From Anisus vortex (taxonomy: Eukaryota > Mollusca > Gastropoda > Planorbidae): a stretch of 64,000 nt of DNA. Under the pieces are notes generated by a model. It was not told the DNA's origin, made no database searches, and saw nothing but the letters and a program-made list of their open reading frames with translations. Below are positions 12,266-26,849 of this stretch, in pieces. The stretch covers positions 16,324,844 to 16,388,843 of the forward strand of contig OX421496.1 in the NCBI GenBank assembly GCA_949126835.1, read 5' to 3'. The translations under genes and the position numbers were made by a program. Numbering within the stretch: position 1 is the first letter of the stretch; each line of letters starts with the position of its first letter.

Positions 12266-14805
12266 CTGAAAACGTTTTTTTTTCTATGTCCTGTAATAGC
12301 AATAGGTAGGTTACTTTTTAAATTATCAATTAGGTCTAATATTACTTTTCTTTTAAAGATTGTAAAAATTTCAGGACTTAAAGCTTTCCTAAAATTAAAA
12401 ATTGTTTTCAGTAAGTAAGAGCTAATTTTATATTTTAGACATGCGGGAGATGGGCGTTTGATTCTAAGCTAGGGATAGTCCTATCTTTTTGTTAAAAAAC
12501 AAAAACATGCCTATTTTTTACCCAAATTACAATATTTCAAAAAAAAAAAATTTCTCAATTTTTTCAGTTAATTATTATAAATTATATTTTAAAATTATTA
12601 CAGCTTACAAGGAGCTGGGCTGAAAAAACAATTTCAGAATCAAGCAAAAACTCAGGTTTATGCATTAATTTTTTTTGTTGGTGGTGTTTGCATAAAAAAT
12701 AAGCAAATGACATAGCTCTATCTATTGCTTATTCACAAAACACGAATTGTTTATATTACAACACTAGCGACTGTATTTCCCCCAGGAGGGAGGGAGGGTG
12801 TCATGGGGTGGGGTGATTAAGTAAATCAGAAAAGATCAAAGCAGAATCGAAAGTAGGGAGAGATGAACAATTATACTTTGTGTTGACATAAACAAAGTTT
12901 ATAAACAAAATTTTGTTGTTCTTTTTTTTTTTTTTTGTAGCGCATTGGTGTATCACGTAAACGTTTCAGTGTTGTAAAAGGCATGGTGATAACAAAATAT
13001 ATTCTATTGTTTTTGTAAGGTTTTTTTTTTAAAGTGTGCTTTTCTGGCGTACGTGAGATAGTAATGTAGAAACAAGATTAAAAACTTTTAGGGGGTTTTC
13101 ATGAGTGTGCTATAGGTTGGTTCGGTTTGTACTTAACGATTTTGAAGGTCGATTTCGGTTCGGCGTCATGTAGGGTTCGAGGTCGGTGTGCTCGGTTCGG
13201 GTGCGGTTCGATTCCCCTCTCTAATGCACACACACCCCTTCCATCACAACAACCCGCCAAGGTAGGCTACTACCAGCCTGGAGATATCATCAACGCAGCG
13301 AATATTTGAATATAGCCGTCACGGGGATATCTATATATTACATAGCTTACCCCAAAAAACGTTCTATTTTCATATTCCATTCCCCACTTTTGTACCTAGG
13401 GTTGCTAGGTGTCCTGTTTAGCACACAGCCCGGTATACAATAGGCTATAAAAAAAATACTGGATATATCTCATTTGCTACTAACCTACTTTCCAAAGACA
13501 CCCGGGAAAGTACTAGCCAAAAGGAAAGGAACTCCGTATTAATTTTAGTAAATTTTTTTTAAATATTTTTTTTAAATAATTAAATATTCCCCAAAGTGAA
13601 TAAAAATTACATCATAAAATAGATAAATATCTTAGCTTTCTGGAAATGTATACTTTTATACATAAAAAATGCCGAATTATCGGTAGAATTATTCGCTGAG
13701 TGTTGAGACCCTATGATTTGCCTAAATATTTTCTCTAGGCCTAGCGTCAAAGTCCGATAAAGTATAATAAATCCCAAAAATCGAGTTGAAATGGAAATTT
13801 ATCTAAGTCTATATCTGCAGCATCCTTATTATCAGAACTGTTGTTAAATGTTATATTCGGATGCATAGAGCTATCGATTAATAAAGTAAAAAATGAAAGA
13901 CGAAGGCTATAAAAAAAAGTTTTACAAGACGAAAGGCAAGTGAAAAATACCGATTTTTTGACGCGCATAGCAAAAAAACGAAATTAGATAAAAACATCCG
14001 GTTTTTATTAACGAAACAGACTATATTCCTACTTTTTAAAAGCCGTTTTTGCAGTAAAATAAAACCCCAGAACGAATGTCGAAAAAAAATATAGAAACGA
14101 CAAGGTTAGTCACACACGTGGCGGCCGCGTTTGGGCGCATTAGTACGGAGGGGGGTATGTCGCATTCAGTCGCGGTAGTAGCAAATGAGATATGTAACAA
14201 TAAACCCAATTTTCCCTTGGGCCGCATACCCGGAGGGGAAGAATGGGAGGGTTTAGGTATTTTCTAAAGGTATCTATTATTTTCAGAAAAGGTATATGAT
14301 TACCCTTGATTACCCCCGTTGCTCCCCCCCCCTTCCACCGATGTGTGCTTATTCACCCCCCCCCCCCCCACACACACACAAACACACACACAATAAACAT
14401 TCCCCATGTTTGAAACATTACTTTTTAGCCCTAGTCACATATATTTTTTTTTTAAATATCAGAATAATTGCTCACGTTGAGATTTATTACAGAAATATAA
14501 TACATCATTTAAATTAGTTATTTTCTTGAACAATGCTTACAAATAATGATAAGCTAATATAAGCGAAAAAGAAAATCCATTATAAAAAAAATGAAAGCAA
14601 TTCTTGTGACCCGACGCTGTGCTTATTGCCCACCCGTAAGAAAGTTATTTTGTGTTCAAACCTGATGCTTGTGATTTCAACCAGTCTTCTGCCTCGGCGC
14701 TTGCTTTTTTTTTTTAAAGTTATGTTAGATTTATATTAATATTTGTGTGCACGTACGTATCCTGTCGAGATACTCCGTTCCGAATGCATCTGAATTAGGA
14801 TACTC
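12266..14805. other. Intergenic, no gene recognised
   Basis: AT-rich with T/A runs (12540, 12925, 13560), a CG-containing stretch around 13150-13215 that includes an isolated B-box-like GGTTCGATTCC, and C14 plus (CA)n near 14356-14390. No supported exon. Confidence 0.5.
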
Positions 14806-15358
14806 CAAAATCCAACCATCTCCCCATCAAAATCCAACCATCTCCCCATCAAAATCCAACCATCTCCCCATCAAAATCCAACCATCTCCCCATCAAAATC
14901 CAACCATCTCCCCATCAAAATCCAACCATCTCCCCATCAAAATCCAACCATCTCCCCATCAAAATCCAACCATCTCCCCATCAAAATCCAACCATCTCCC
15001 CATCAAAATCCAACCATCTCCCCATCAAAATCCAACCATCTCCCCATCAAAATCCAACCATCTCCCCATCAAAATCCAACCATCTCCCCATCAAAATCCA
15101 ACCATCTCCCCATCAAAATCCAACCATCTCCCCATCAAAATCCAACCATCTCCCCATCAAAATCCAACCATCTCCCCATCAAAATCCAACCATCTCCCCA
15201 TCAAAATCCAACCATCTCCCCATCAAAATCCAACCATCTCCCCATCAAAATCCAACCATCTCCCCTTCAAAATCCAACCATCTCCCCCATCAAAATCCAA
15301 CCATCTCCCCATCAAAATCCAACCATCTCCCCCATCAAAATCCAACCATCTCCCCATT
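14806..15358. repeat. 22-bp minisatellite, about 25 copies
   Basis: The unit AAAATCCAACCATCTCCCC plus ATC repeats head to tail at exactly 22 bp (14829, 14851 and so on) with almost no divergence until about 15260, where single-base insertions of C appear. The unit has no stop in the forward frames, so a 238-codon frame runs through it. Since 22 is not a multiple of three, each copy is read in a different frame, which argues against coding. The minus strand is G-rich (GGGGAGATGGTTGG). Confidence 0.97.
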
Positions 15359-16128
15359 CCCCTTTCAGTATTACCCGTACGTATAATATATGGATGGCGC
15401 CACGTTAGATGGGAGCAGAAGGACACGCCTGCAGTCATTACCTGGTATAATTATCTCCTGTAATTTGTAATAAGTACGCATCGGGTAGATCTAGGTCCTA
15501 GATCTTCAATCAATTCTAACCCCTCTGCCCCACCCAATTAGTGCGACAATGGCAGATAACATAGGACCGCCACACACAAAAAAAACATTCTTACTGGTCT
15601 TGTGGTGGAATTAAACGCGCAAATCTGCATTGATTTCAAAGGACCAAGGATTAATTTGCATTGAAAGCTGCCGACCACTGAACAGCGCGTCAAAAAAAAA
15701 AAGGATGAAAATGGGAAGGGAGGAAAATCTCAGCTCTGATTAAATCACAAGGCTTCTCTCCCTTGGATACTGATTGTTTTCAGCGCCATTATGTACCGCT
15801 GTCTAAGCATAGGAATACGTAAGCTGGTTAGTGTTGCTGCTTGAATCCCGGGGGCTTATTTGTAAGGAACGAAAATCTTTCTAGTTTCTAGTCAAAGTAA
15901 AATAGAAAAATATTTCATAAATCAGAATACAAAAGACGGTTGTTTTTTTTTTTTTACCTGCGTTAGCCCACGAGTTTTTTGGTTCTGTATGAACGATTTT
16001 TGAAGATTCATGCCCAATTCGCACGAATCAAGACATTAATTAAATGTCTTGCAAACGATATTAGTATTAGACTTAGAAAAAAAAGTAATTTAAACGCGTT
16101 TTTTTTACTATCTTTGCATGTAAGCCTA
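15359..16128. other. Intergenic, no gene recognised
   Basis: Mixed-composition spacer with A and T runs. No ORF or splice structure I can support. Confidence 0.5.
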
Positions 16129-16209
16129 TTAACCCTTACAGTCCCGGGCGCGTATATAGCGGAACTGAAGGCAGCATAGATAGAAGTAGGTCGGTACAAG
16201 AAGGGTTAA
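16129..16209 (+). mobile_element. 81-bp TTAA-flanked MITE, copy 2
   Basis: TTAACCCTTACAGTCCCGGG at the left and AAGAAGGGTTAA at the right bound an 81-bp unit. It is the reverse complement of 8291-8371 apart from about six substitutions and no indels. The shared exact length and TTAA ends point to transposition of a defined unit. A longer relative ends at 35258. Confidence 0.78.
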
Positions 16210-18767
16210 TTATTTTTTTTTAGTATTTCAATCAGTCGATTCCGGTAATTTAAATACAGTTGTTTTCATTACCATGTATGTCAATTGTTTTATAACAGAC
16301 CCCTCTTGCCCACGTTAACGGTATGTACGCCTACTATAGACTATTACACTTGTTATTATCTTGTTCTTTGACAATGCAGTTATAAACTCTATATAACCTA
16401 ACTTGGCAATAAATGAGCTCAACTACTGACGTCGTTAGCTATAATGTGTAGCTTTAATAATATTCTTATCAAATAATTAATAACAAGACCGTACTCTTAA
16501 AATCATTTTAAACTTAACGCCAAATTCACAAAACCAATTTATACCTTAATATCTAAGTGTAAATAGGTAGTCCAAACTTTTGTGGATGTCTTTTTAATCA
16601 AAAGTATAATTATAGGTATATCTTACAAAATAAAATGGGAGTTAATGACTTAATTAAATAGTTAGTCACTTTTTAAAAATGTAAACCTACTTTGTCCATT
16701 TTAGAAAAATTCAGAAATTGTACCACAAACTTTCCCAAACCGTATGAACCCTGTAATAAATGTATAATTTTAAATGATTTATTTGAACATAGGCTATTTA
16801 TCAGTATTCTATAACTGATTGATATGTTTCGTATTTATAGTTGTAAACAAACAAAATAAGGAGGGGGGGTATTGCGTATCGCCATTTATGCATATCAACT
16901 TACTGTATTTTTGTTCTTTTTTTTTTAATATTTCAAATTTAAAAAATCCGTTATATCTTGATTCTAGTGAGATAAAGCCTGGCATCAAATAAGTGATATT
17001 TACACAGACAGAAATAGATGGGCAGGTGACAGAAGTAGAATGCCAAACAAAGAAAATAAAAGAAGGAAATTGGATAAAGCGACCAGTGTATTGTATTAAA
17101 GTGTGAAACAAATTATTTACTTCTTTGTAGGGTTACGTTTTTTCCCCCATATTTCCCATTAAATAAACAAGTCTAGACTTTTTTTCATCAATGTTAGATG
17201 ATGTCGATGTAATTTCTATGTATAAATAGACTTGAACACCAGAGACTCCAAGGATACTGACTGACTCGACGTCTTCCCGCCAAGGCTTGAGTTGGACTCT
17301 TGCTCTCCCCCCCCCCCCCCCAATTAAAAAAAAAAAAAAAAAGAATCCAGTGTTTAGATTGATGGATGAACACATTATAAAGAAAGATTTTTAAGATGAT
17401 GATTTAGAAATGTTTCTTGAAACCAAACAAATTTTTAAAAACTCCCGCCATCCCAGACGACCAATCAAATTTAAGCTTATTATTAGACAAACAACAGCCT
17501 GGAATATAAATAGCATTAGGAGTTTTAATTATCTTACGTTATTATTTTAAACACTGTTGTACAAATGTATTTTTATAGTTAAAGTAGTAGTTGTAGTTTT
17601 TTTCCAGTCTTATTCAATTGTTTTATTTTTTATTGTAGTTTTCTTGTTCTTTGTTTCACTGGTTATGTGGCAATACTCAAACCTGTTGCCATATACTCAT
17701 GTCAATGTGTGAACAATACACAGCTCACAGAATGTCACAGAATGTGACTGATATAAGAAGGAAGAGACAAATGAACCCTAAGTCATTTGTATAAGAACTT
17801 GCCAGGCAGTTTCGGTGCAACCTGTATATACAATACATATAAAGGGTAATAAGCCGGTTAATGTGGTTCTACCTGATCACACAAAATGGTGAAAACATGT
17901 CTATACTGGTGGTAACGGGGGTAGTGAATGGGGGGAGGGGGTTTCATTCCTACTACTACAATGGATTTATTTTTTAATATATATTCAAGTCATTATTTGG
18001 ATCTACACCCATGGAAAAGCTCTTTTTATAGACGTATTGTCCGCCTCCCGCCCCCTCCGCCCTTTTTTATCACGCTTTCTGGGGGACGCCCATAAAAAAA
18101 TGTCTACAAGTAGGTATACATATTGTTATATTATCACATATTCAACCGATGTTTCGAAGCATCCCAGAAACCGTGTGCTAGCCACGAGCATTGCATCTCC
18201 ACGTGCGTTGCCCACCAGCCGAATAAAAGCAATAGAAAACAAAACGAAAATTGCATTTATGGCTAGCCCCACCCTCCTCCTACCCAGGTCCCTCCCCCCA
18301 CACTTTTTTTCTCCTCGTTGCAGCAAAGTTGTCCAGCGGGCACGTTAAACGACTGCTTTTCCCTGGACGCCAATTAAATTGTCAAATGTTATGGGAAAGG
18401 TGTCTGTCCCAACTTGCCTCCATTTAAATAATTGATCCATGTATGCCCTTCATCTTGGAGAGCTCAAGCAGTGCACTCCTCGGGAACGAAAACATCACTG
18501 AACAATAGGGGAACAAAAATATCACAACCCAGGGAACAAAACATCACACAACCAGCCAGACAATCTATGAAAGTAAAGATGAAAAAAGTTGGGGAAATTT
18601 AAAAAAAAAAAAAAGAGCATAGAACTCAGTAGGTTTTTGACAGATAGTGAAGACAGACGCCTTGGGTATACACAATTTGGACTATTTCTTATTATAACAA
18701 TGACCAACAATATAATATGCACATATGCGATAAACATATACACACACATATATAACGATAGATACAT
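16210..18767. other. Intergenic, no gene recognised
   Basis: AT-rich, with a C run followed by an A run at about 17307-17342. A more GC-rich stretch at 18035-18345 has open frames on both strands but no recognisable protein. Confidence 0.5.
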
Positions 18768-20726
<1,959 letters not shown>

Positions 20727-20975
20727 AATTAAATGATTGTGTCAAGACTCAAGACTTATAATCCTAACATTCAAATAAAAGAGGTTCATTTAATGATTGT
20801 GTAAGAAATGTTGAAATTTATTGATAAAAGATGTGACTTAAATGATTGTGTAATAAATTTTGAAATGTATTAGATAAAAGATAAGACTTAAATAATTGTG
20901 TAATAAATATTGAAATTCATTAGATAAAAGATGTGACTTAAATTATTGTTTAAGAAATAATAAAATGTTGGACAA
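20727..20975 (+). repeat. Degenerate ~50-bp tandem repeat
   Basis: The word AATGATTGTG (or close variants) followed by TAAGAAAT..TTGAAATTTATT..GATAAAAGA recurs at about 20731, 20792, 20841, 20891 and 20941. Spacing settles at 49-50 bp. Confidence 0.8.
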
Positions 20976-21686
20976 TTAGATCTACCATAAAAAATATTTA
21001 AGATAAGTAAAAAATATTTAGGATTTTCTACACAAGAGAAAAGATAAAAATGACAAACGTTTTAGTCTTTTAGTATTCAAAACTCTTAACAATTGTATTT
21101 GCTTTTTCACTGTCAACATATTATCATTATCTTTGCCTAGAAAAATAAAATTACTAGCTTTAGTGCCTTTAGCCATGGAATAAAAATTTGGGTGTGGCTA
21201 CTAGAATTAAAAACCAGATAATTTATTTTAATTTAATTTAGCTATAAACATGCTAAACAATGAAAGTTTGGACATTTTTTTTTCAATCGTACTTTAAGAA
21301 GATAAAGAAACAATTTAATTACATATGAAAATTTCATTGTAAAAATTGTTTTACTTGTATTTTTTCAAAATGGATTAGAAAGTGAGTGTCTATTATAAAA
21401 TCTAGGCCTACACTGTGTTTTTATTTTCTTTAAAACTACCTAATTTTTTTTTAACTGGGCCCAGTACTGAAAACCTGGTTATGGCAAGTTTGTCTGGTTC
21501 TGCAATCCTTACTGAGTAGGGTAGCTTTTTTTGTAGCAGTGTGTGTATGTGCTCATGACATTATTGTTGCTGTTAATAGACAAGATTGTTTCTGCATTTA
21601 ATAAAATATGCAACTTTTAAAGACTTGTGTTTTAGTTGCAGAAAAAAAGAAATTAACATTCATTCATTTTTCATTTTGTTTTATAG

Positions 21687-21814
21687 TACAACTAGAAAAT
21701 GTAAATAGTCAAATGAAGTGTGCACTAATAGAAAGACTTACAAATTCCAGGGCTTTGATGAAACCTAAAGGCTCTTTGAAAACACCAAAGTTGGGTCCTG
21801 ATCTAACAACCTAA
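21687..21814 (+). CDS. Possible terminal exon of an unrecognised gene
   Basis: A pyrimidine-rich tract ending TTTTGTTTTATAG precedes 21687, a reasonable splice acceptor. The frame then reads (x)QLENVNSQMKCALIERLT, continues with a basic stretch and ends with TAA at 21812-21814. The entry phase needs one base from an upstream exon. The first half is helix-compatible and the second half is lysine- and proline-rich, as often seen at a C-terminus. I do not recognise the protein, and I could not find a convincing upstream exon in the preceding 2.7 kb. It may equally be chance. Confidence 0.3.
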
Positions 21815-22357
21815 AATATATTTTTAAAAATATTTATTACCATTTACATAGATTCTCTGAATTTTCTGAAAGAAACAATTGTATTCAAACTGGCCATTAG
21901 GTTTTAGAACATAAAAAGCATAGGTTAAGGAATTAGAAAAGAAACAAGTAAAATGCTGATTAATGGCTGTCATTACCATTTTTGTCATTCAAATAATCCT
22001 AGAAGTTTTAAATGTCCATGTACACATGTGTAGTGTTAAATAGTAAAGTTAATCACAACAAAAGAAAAATGGGTACATGACTAATCATCTATGAGTCAAA
22101 TTGCCAAGTGATTTGAACTAAAATTCATCTACATAAGGAAGTATAATATATAACATAAATTTAGAAAACACTCGTGGCCATAGAAAATTCTCATAAACTT
22201 AGGCCTTTGTATCTCTGCTAGAGAACTTTAAACCATATATTTCTGTAATATAGGCACTGGCCCAAATTTCTGTTCCACAGATGGATATCTCTTTTTTTCA
22301 AAAGCTTCAAGTGTTTTGTATTTAAATAATATTGTTTTTTTGGCATTTAAAAATATA

Positions 22358-23730
22358 AGTTAGCCAATGCATTAATGTTCCACTGAAAGACACTTGTACA
22401 ATGCAGTTGTTAGCCAATGCATTAATGTTCCACTGAAAGACACTTGTACAATGCAGTTGTTAGCCAATGCATTAATGTTCCACTGAAAGACACTTGTACA
22501 ATGCAGTAGTTGGCCAATGCATTATTGTTCCACTGAAAGACACTTGTACAATGCAGTAGTTAGCCAATGCATGAATGTTCCACTGAAAGACACTTGTACA
22601 ATGCAGTAGTTAGCCAATGCATTAATTTTCCACTGAAAGACACTTGTACAATGCAGTAGTTAACCAATGCATTAATTTTCCACTGAAAGACACTTGTACA
22701 ATGCAGTAGTTAGCCAGTGCATTAATGTTTCACTGAAAGACACTTGTACAATGCAGTTGTTAGCCAATGCATTAATGTTCCACTGAAAGACACTTGTACA
22801 ATGCAGTTGTTAGCCAATGCATTAATGTTCCACTGAAAGACACTTGTACAATGCAGTAGTTAGCCAATGCATTAATGTTCCACTGAAAGACACTTGTACA
22901 ATGCAGTTGTTAGCCAATGCATTAATGTTCCACTGAAAGACACTTGTACAATGCAGTTGTTAGCCAATGCATTAATTTTCCACTGAAAGACACTTGTACA
23001 ATGCAGGAGTTAACCAATGCATTAATTTTCCACTGAAAGACACTTGTACAATGCAGTAGTTAGCCAGTGCATTAATGTTTCACTGAAAGGCACCTGTACA
23101 ATGCAGTTGTTAGCCAATGCATTAATGTTCCACTGAAAGACACTTGTACAATGCAGTAGTTGGCCAATGCATTAATGTTCCACTGAAAGACACTTGTACA
23201 ATGCAGTAGTTAGCCAATGCATGAATGTTCCACTGAAAGACACTTGTACAATGCAGTAGTTAGCCAATGCATTAATTTTCCACTGAAAGACACTTGTACA
23301 ATGCAGTAGTTAACCAATGCATTAATTTTCCACTGAAAGACACTTGTACAATGCAGTAGTTAGCCAATGCATTAATTTTCCACTGAAAGACACTTGTACA
23401 ATGCAGTAGTTAGCCAGTGCATTAATGTTTCACTGAAAGACACTTGTACAATGCAGTTTTTTGCCAATGCATTAATGTTCCACTGAAAGACACTTGTACA
23501 ATGCAGTTGTTAGCCAATGCATTAATGTTCCACTGAAAGACACTTGTACAATGCAGTAATTAGCCAATGCATTAATGTTCCACTGAAAGACACTTGTACA
23601 ATGCAGTTGTTAGCCAATGCATTAATGTTCCACTGAAAGACACTTGTACAATGCAGTTGTTAGCCAATGCATTAATGTTCCACTGAAAGACACTTGTACA
23701 ATGCAGTTATTAGCCAATGCATTAATGTTT
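22358..23730 (+). repeat. 50-bp satellite-like array, about 27 copies
   Basis: The unit TTAGCCAATGCATTAATGTT plus CCACTGAAAGACACTTGTACAATGCAG-type sequence repeats at exactly 50 bp. Most copies differ at only one to four positions. Marker variants recur in order: TGGCC at 22511 and 23161, ATGAATG at 22571 and 23221, and TAACC at 22661 and 23311, all 650 bp apart (13 units). CCAGTGC with GTTTCAC recurs at 22711, 23061 and 23411 (7-unit steps). The array therefore has higher-order structure made by block duplication. Confidence 0.97.
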
Positions 23731-25459
23731 TTAATTTAATTAATTAATTTGAGTTGTGAACACTACCATTTTTCTCATTTTGTAAATAAATATAATTGGA
23801 AAAATATCTTTAATTACATACGTGTCAATAATCCTCCAATAGACGTTAAGAAATATTTGTCTGATTTCTTAAATATAATGGCTCAATTTATGAAAATATG
23901 TATTTCCTTTTGCTCTTTATACTGCTATCTATAAAAATTGCTTTATATCGGAAATAGTAAGTACTATGCTGATGAAACAAGCATTTGTCTCAATTCATCA
24001 ATTTTTATTTTTATTTGATTTCCAAGTTATGTCAGGCCAAAATGAGCTCTGTCATAAATATGTTTACTAATAATATAATAAGCCACCAAATCCTTTCTAT
24101 AAGGCTTTTCCTAAATATATTTAGGGCCAAACATTCTATGACTATATATATAAAGGTAGCAAGCTTTAAAAAATAGTAAAAAAAGGACATGAGCATGAGA
24201 ATGATTGGAATACATTTAATAAGAAAATGTTAGCATAAACAGCAGTCCCCCAAAATATAAATCTTCAAAAAAAATATTGGCAAGAGAAAAACATTTTAAA
24301 AAAAACTTAAGCAGCATTTCCCAAACTTCTATTTTCCATTACCCATTTTTTTTAATACACTTTGTATCCCCTATACTATCTTGTAAGTGTAAGTAATACA
24401 CAGCAGATATGAATATCTTGAATATCTATACAATTTTCCAGGCTATTGAGTATTGATTGATGTAGCTAACATAACGTTTAGATATTTTTTTAAATGTTCA
24501 ATTGGAATGAAATATAATGTTTTAAGTCCATCACATTTTGCTACCTGGTAAACTCACAGCTTTTATGATTTTCTGTAGGTCTATTTTATGCTTTACTAAT
24601 TAGACATTTTTTATAACTACTATACTAGTCCTAGCACTTTGACTTTATCTAAGTCTAATCTAAGTGACTAAGTCTAAGTGGACTAAGCCTTTAATATTGA
24701 CAAGCCTTGGCATTAGGCCCTGCTTAAACCAAATGAAAATCATAGTAAACATTTAAGTTCATGAACAGCTAAAAATAAATATTTGAATTTGATGATTTGT
24801 CACAATTTGTGATGTTTTGTTTTTTTATTTTGTTTTGCAGGGACCTAACACTAACAGAGAACACTAACTAATAAACTAATAATTTACGAGAAATTATTCT
24901 TGTACCAACATGTTTCAAAAGATACTATAATAATAACAAATCATTATATTTATTTGACCAAAGGTAAAATGGTTCGTTATACTGATTCCGAATTTTTTTT
25001 TTACGAAAACGTCGTTTGTCTTAGATCAATGTTTATCTTTATTTATTTATTTTTACCTGTCCGGCAGCCTCCATCTTGTTTTTATCCCAAAATAACTAAT
25101 GCGGACAAAATCGGTATGTTCGTCGTGAATGGCCAAAAAGGCAATCGTGTTTATAATAATAATTGTAAGAACTACTACTTCTCCTGCAGGCTTTGCATTT
25201 TTATTGTACAATTATACCAAATGAAATATCAATTAAATATGTATCACTGTTTTTAAGCATTAAATTAGCTTAGTTTATTTTAGTTTATTTTAGTCGTTCT
25301 CTTCATATCACTAAACACTAAACCTAGAAAGAGTTGAGGACAGAAGAGCAAAGAGTAAAGTAGTAATAATACATAGCCTATGCCTAAGGCATTAAACTCT
25401 AATTTAGAAATACAACCCAATAACAACCTGTTGCAAAGCTCAAATAAACATAAAGACAA
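23731..25459. other. Intergenic, no gene recognised
   Basis: AT-rich. A candidate acceptor TTTTGTTTTGCAG at about 24828-24840 leads into frames closed by stops within about ten codons. The longest open frame (24900-25256) resembles nothing known. Confidence 0.5.
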
Positions 25460-25700
25460 AAACACTTTCCTTGTCCCTTATGCGAGAACAAATGCATATA
25501 AGTAGGCCTACTCTTTCTTCCCGAGTGGCATTCGGGCATGGAATGGGTTGCCTGAACAAACCAGGAAAACCAGTAACTTAACATCATTTAAAACATCAAT
25601 AAAAATGCAAGACTAGACTCGGACCACGGATGAGCGTAGGACGCAATAATCTTCTTTATAGAAAGAGCGTCTGTAATGTATAAGATAAGATAAGATCAAT
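25460..25700 (+). mobile_element. LINE 3' end with TAAGA-type tail
   Basis: The frame read at 25509-25616 gives YSFFPSGIRAWNGLPEQT and ends in a stop at 25614-25616. This is the typical C-terminus of a non-LTR retrotransposon reverse transcriptase (the S-F-F-P..I..W-N-x-L-P motif). Upstream LVPYARTNAYK fits the same domain but is cut by a TAG. After the stop comes a short 3' UTR ending in a TATAAGATAAGATAAGAT tail at about 25677-25695. Related copies lie at 43070-43140, 51785-51905 and 52412-52575. Confidence 0.8.
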
Positions 25701-26849
25701 GAGTGGTTCACATGTGAAGTCAAACTTAATGAGTCAAACAGATATGACGTATATTATAAGTGCTTGACAAAACCAAAGGGTGAAAACGGGGAGGGAGGGG
25801 AAGTCAGATAGGCTATCGGCTACATAATAAAATGTTATCCCAGTAACTATATTGACGCCAAATCAATGACTATATATTTTTAAAGAAACCTTTTAAAAAA
25901 TATTTTTGTGTAGGCCTAGTTCTTTACTCAAATGCCATTTCCCGCATCATAAGTTATTTTCATCTGGAAGAAGTGATAGATTATATGATAGTTGTGTTTG
26001 CAGCATCGTTAATATGTCAGTTTTTGTTTTGAAAACGGCGAATGCCCATCCACCTCAAGATCAGTAGGCCCTAGTGTTTAAGGGGGAGAACCGGGGGCGG
26101 CCGATCCCTATGAGACCATTAAATAATTTTTCAAAAAGTGGGCATGATTTTGTAGAATATACTATTAGTAGACTTTATTAGGCCTATATAGGGCCTAAAA
26201 CGCCTTTTCAGTGATACAAAGGTGAGCATTTTTTTCAAAGAGTGGTGCGGAGCATAAAAAAATAGGGTATTTCAATCAGAAAACAGTGGGGCCTTAAAAA
26301 TTAAAAATCAAATTTAGGCTAAGGGGCCTTTAAAAAGATGTGGTCTTTTCATTTATAAAATGTATATTATGATTAAGTGGGGCCCTTCAAAGAAAATAGT
26401 GGGGCTTCAAAAGAGTAAAATGTGTGGCCTTTTCAATAAAACATGTCTTTTTAAGAATAAAAATTTAAAAAGGAATGAGTCCGAAATAACCGGATGGGTC
26501 AAAAAAAAGAAAGAAAAAATATGAGAGATGTTGAAGATGATGCAAATAAAGATCTCGAGTCATCAAAATATGCGAAATCGGGTGTATATTTTCCATTCAG
26601 CACAAAGTCTGCTGTATAAGACGAATAGATCTCTCTATGGGAACATATAAAGAGCTATATAATAATCTAATAGACCTACTGGCCGCCTACTGTTACATGT
26701 ATCAACAAACCTGCTCGGGCTGCTGAAACTGCTCGGGGAGCGTGGAGCCACAGAATATACATGCGTAGGAATTTTGCACATTCTGATATATTTATAAGCT
26801 TATTCTGACTTACGACAGACTTACGACACAGTCTTTCAAGCATGCTCTC
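25701..26849. other. Intergenic, with GGGGCC-containing degenerate repeats
   Basis: From 26180 to 26450 phrases such as GTGGGGCCTT, GGGGCCTTT and GTGGCCTTTTCAAT recur every 30-60 bases, suggesting an old short tandem repeat. No gene. Confidence 0.45.

Noticed and set aside
13205..13215. Perfect B box GGTTCGATTCC suggesting a tRNA or SINE
   Set aside because: No convincing A box or cloverleaf upstream at the right distance.
14747..15463. 238-codon frame through the 22-bp repeat
   Set aside because: It follows from a stop-free 22-bp unit. The peptide is only the unit read in three frames.
22358..23730. CRISPR-like appearance of regularly spaced repeats
   Set aside because: The 50-bp units are contiguous and alike over their whole length, with no unique spacers and no cas genes; the DNA is eukaryotic.
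24828..24870. Splice-acceptor-like TTTTGTTTTGCAG as the start of an exon
   Set aside because: All frames after it close within about ten codons and no donor or homology follows.
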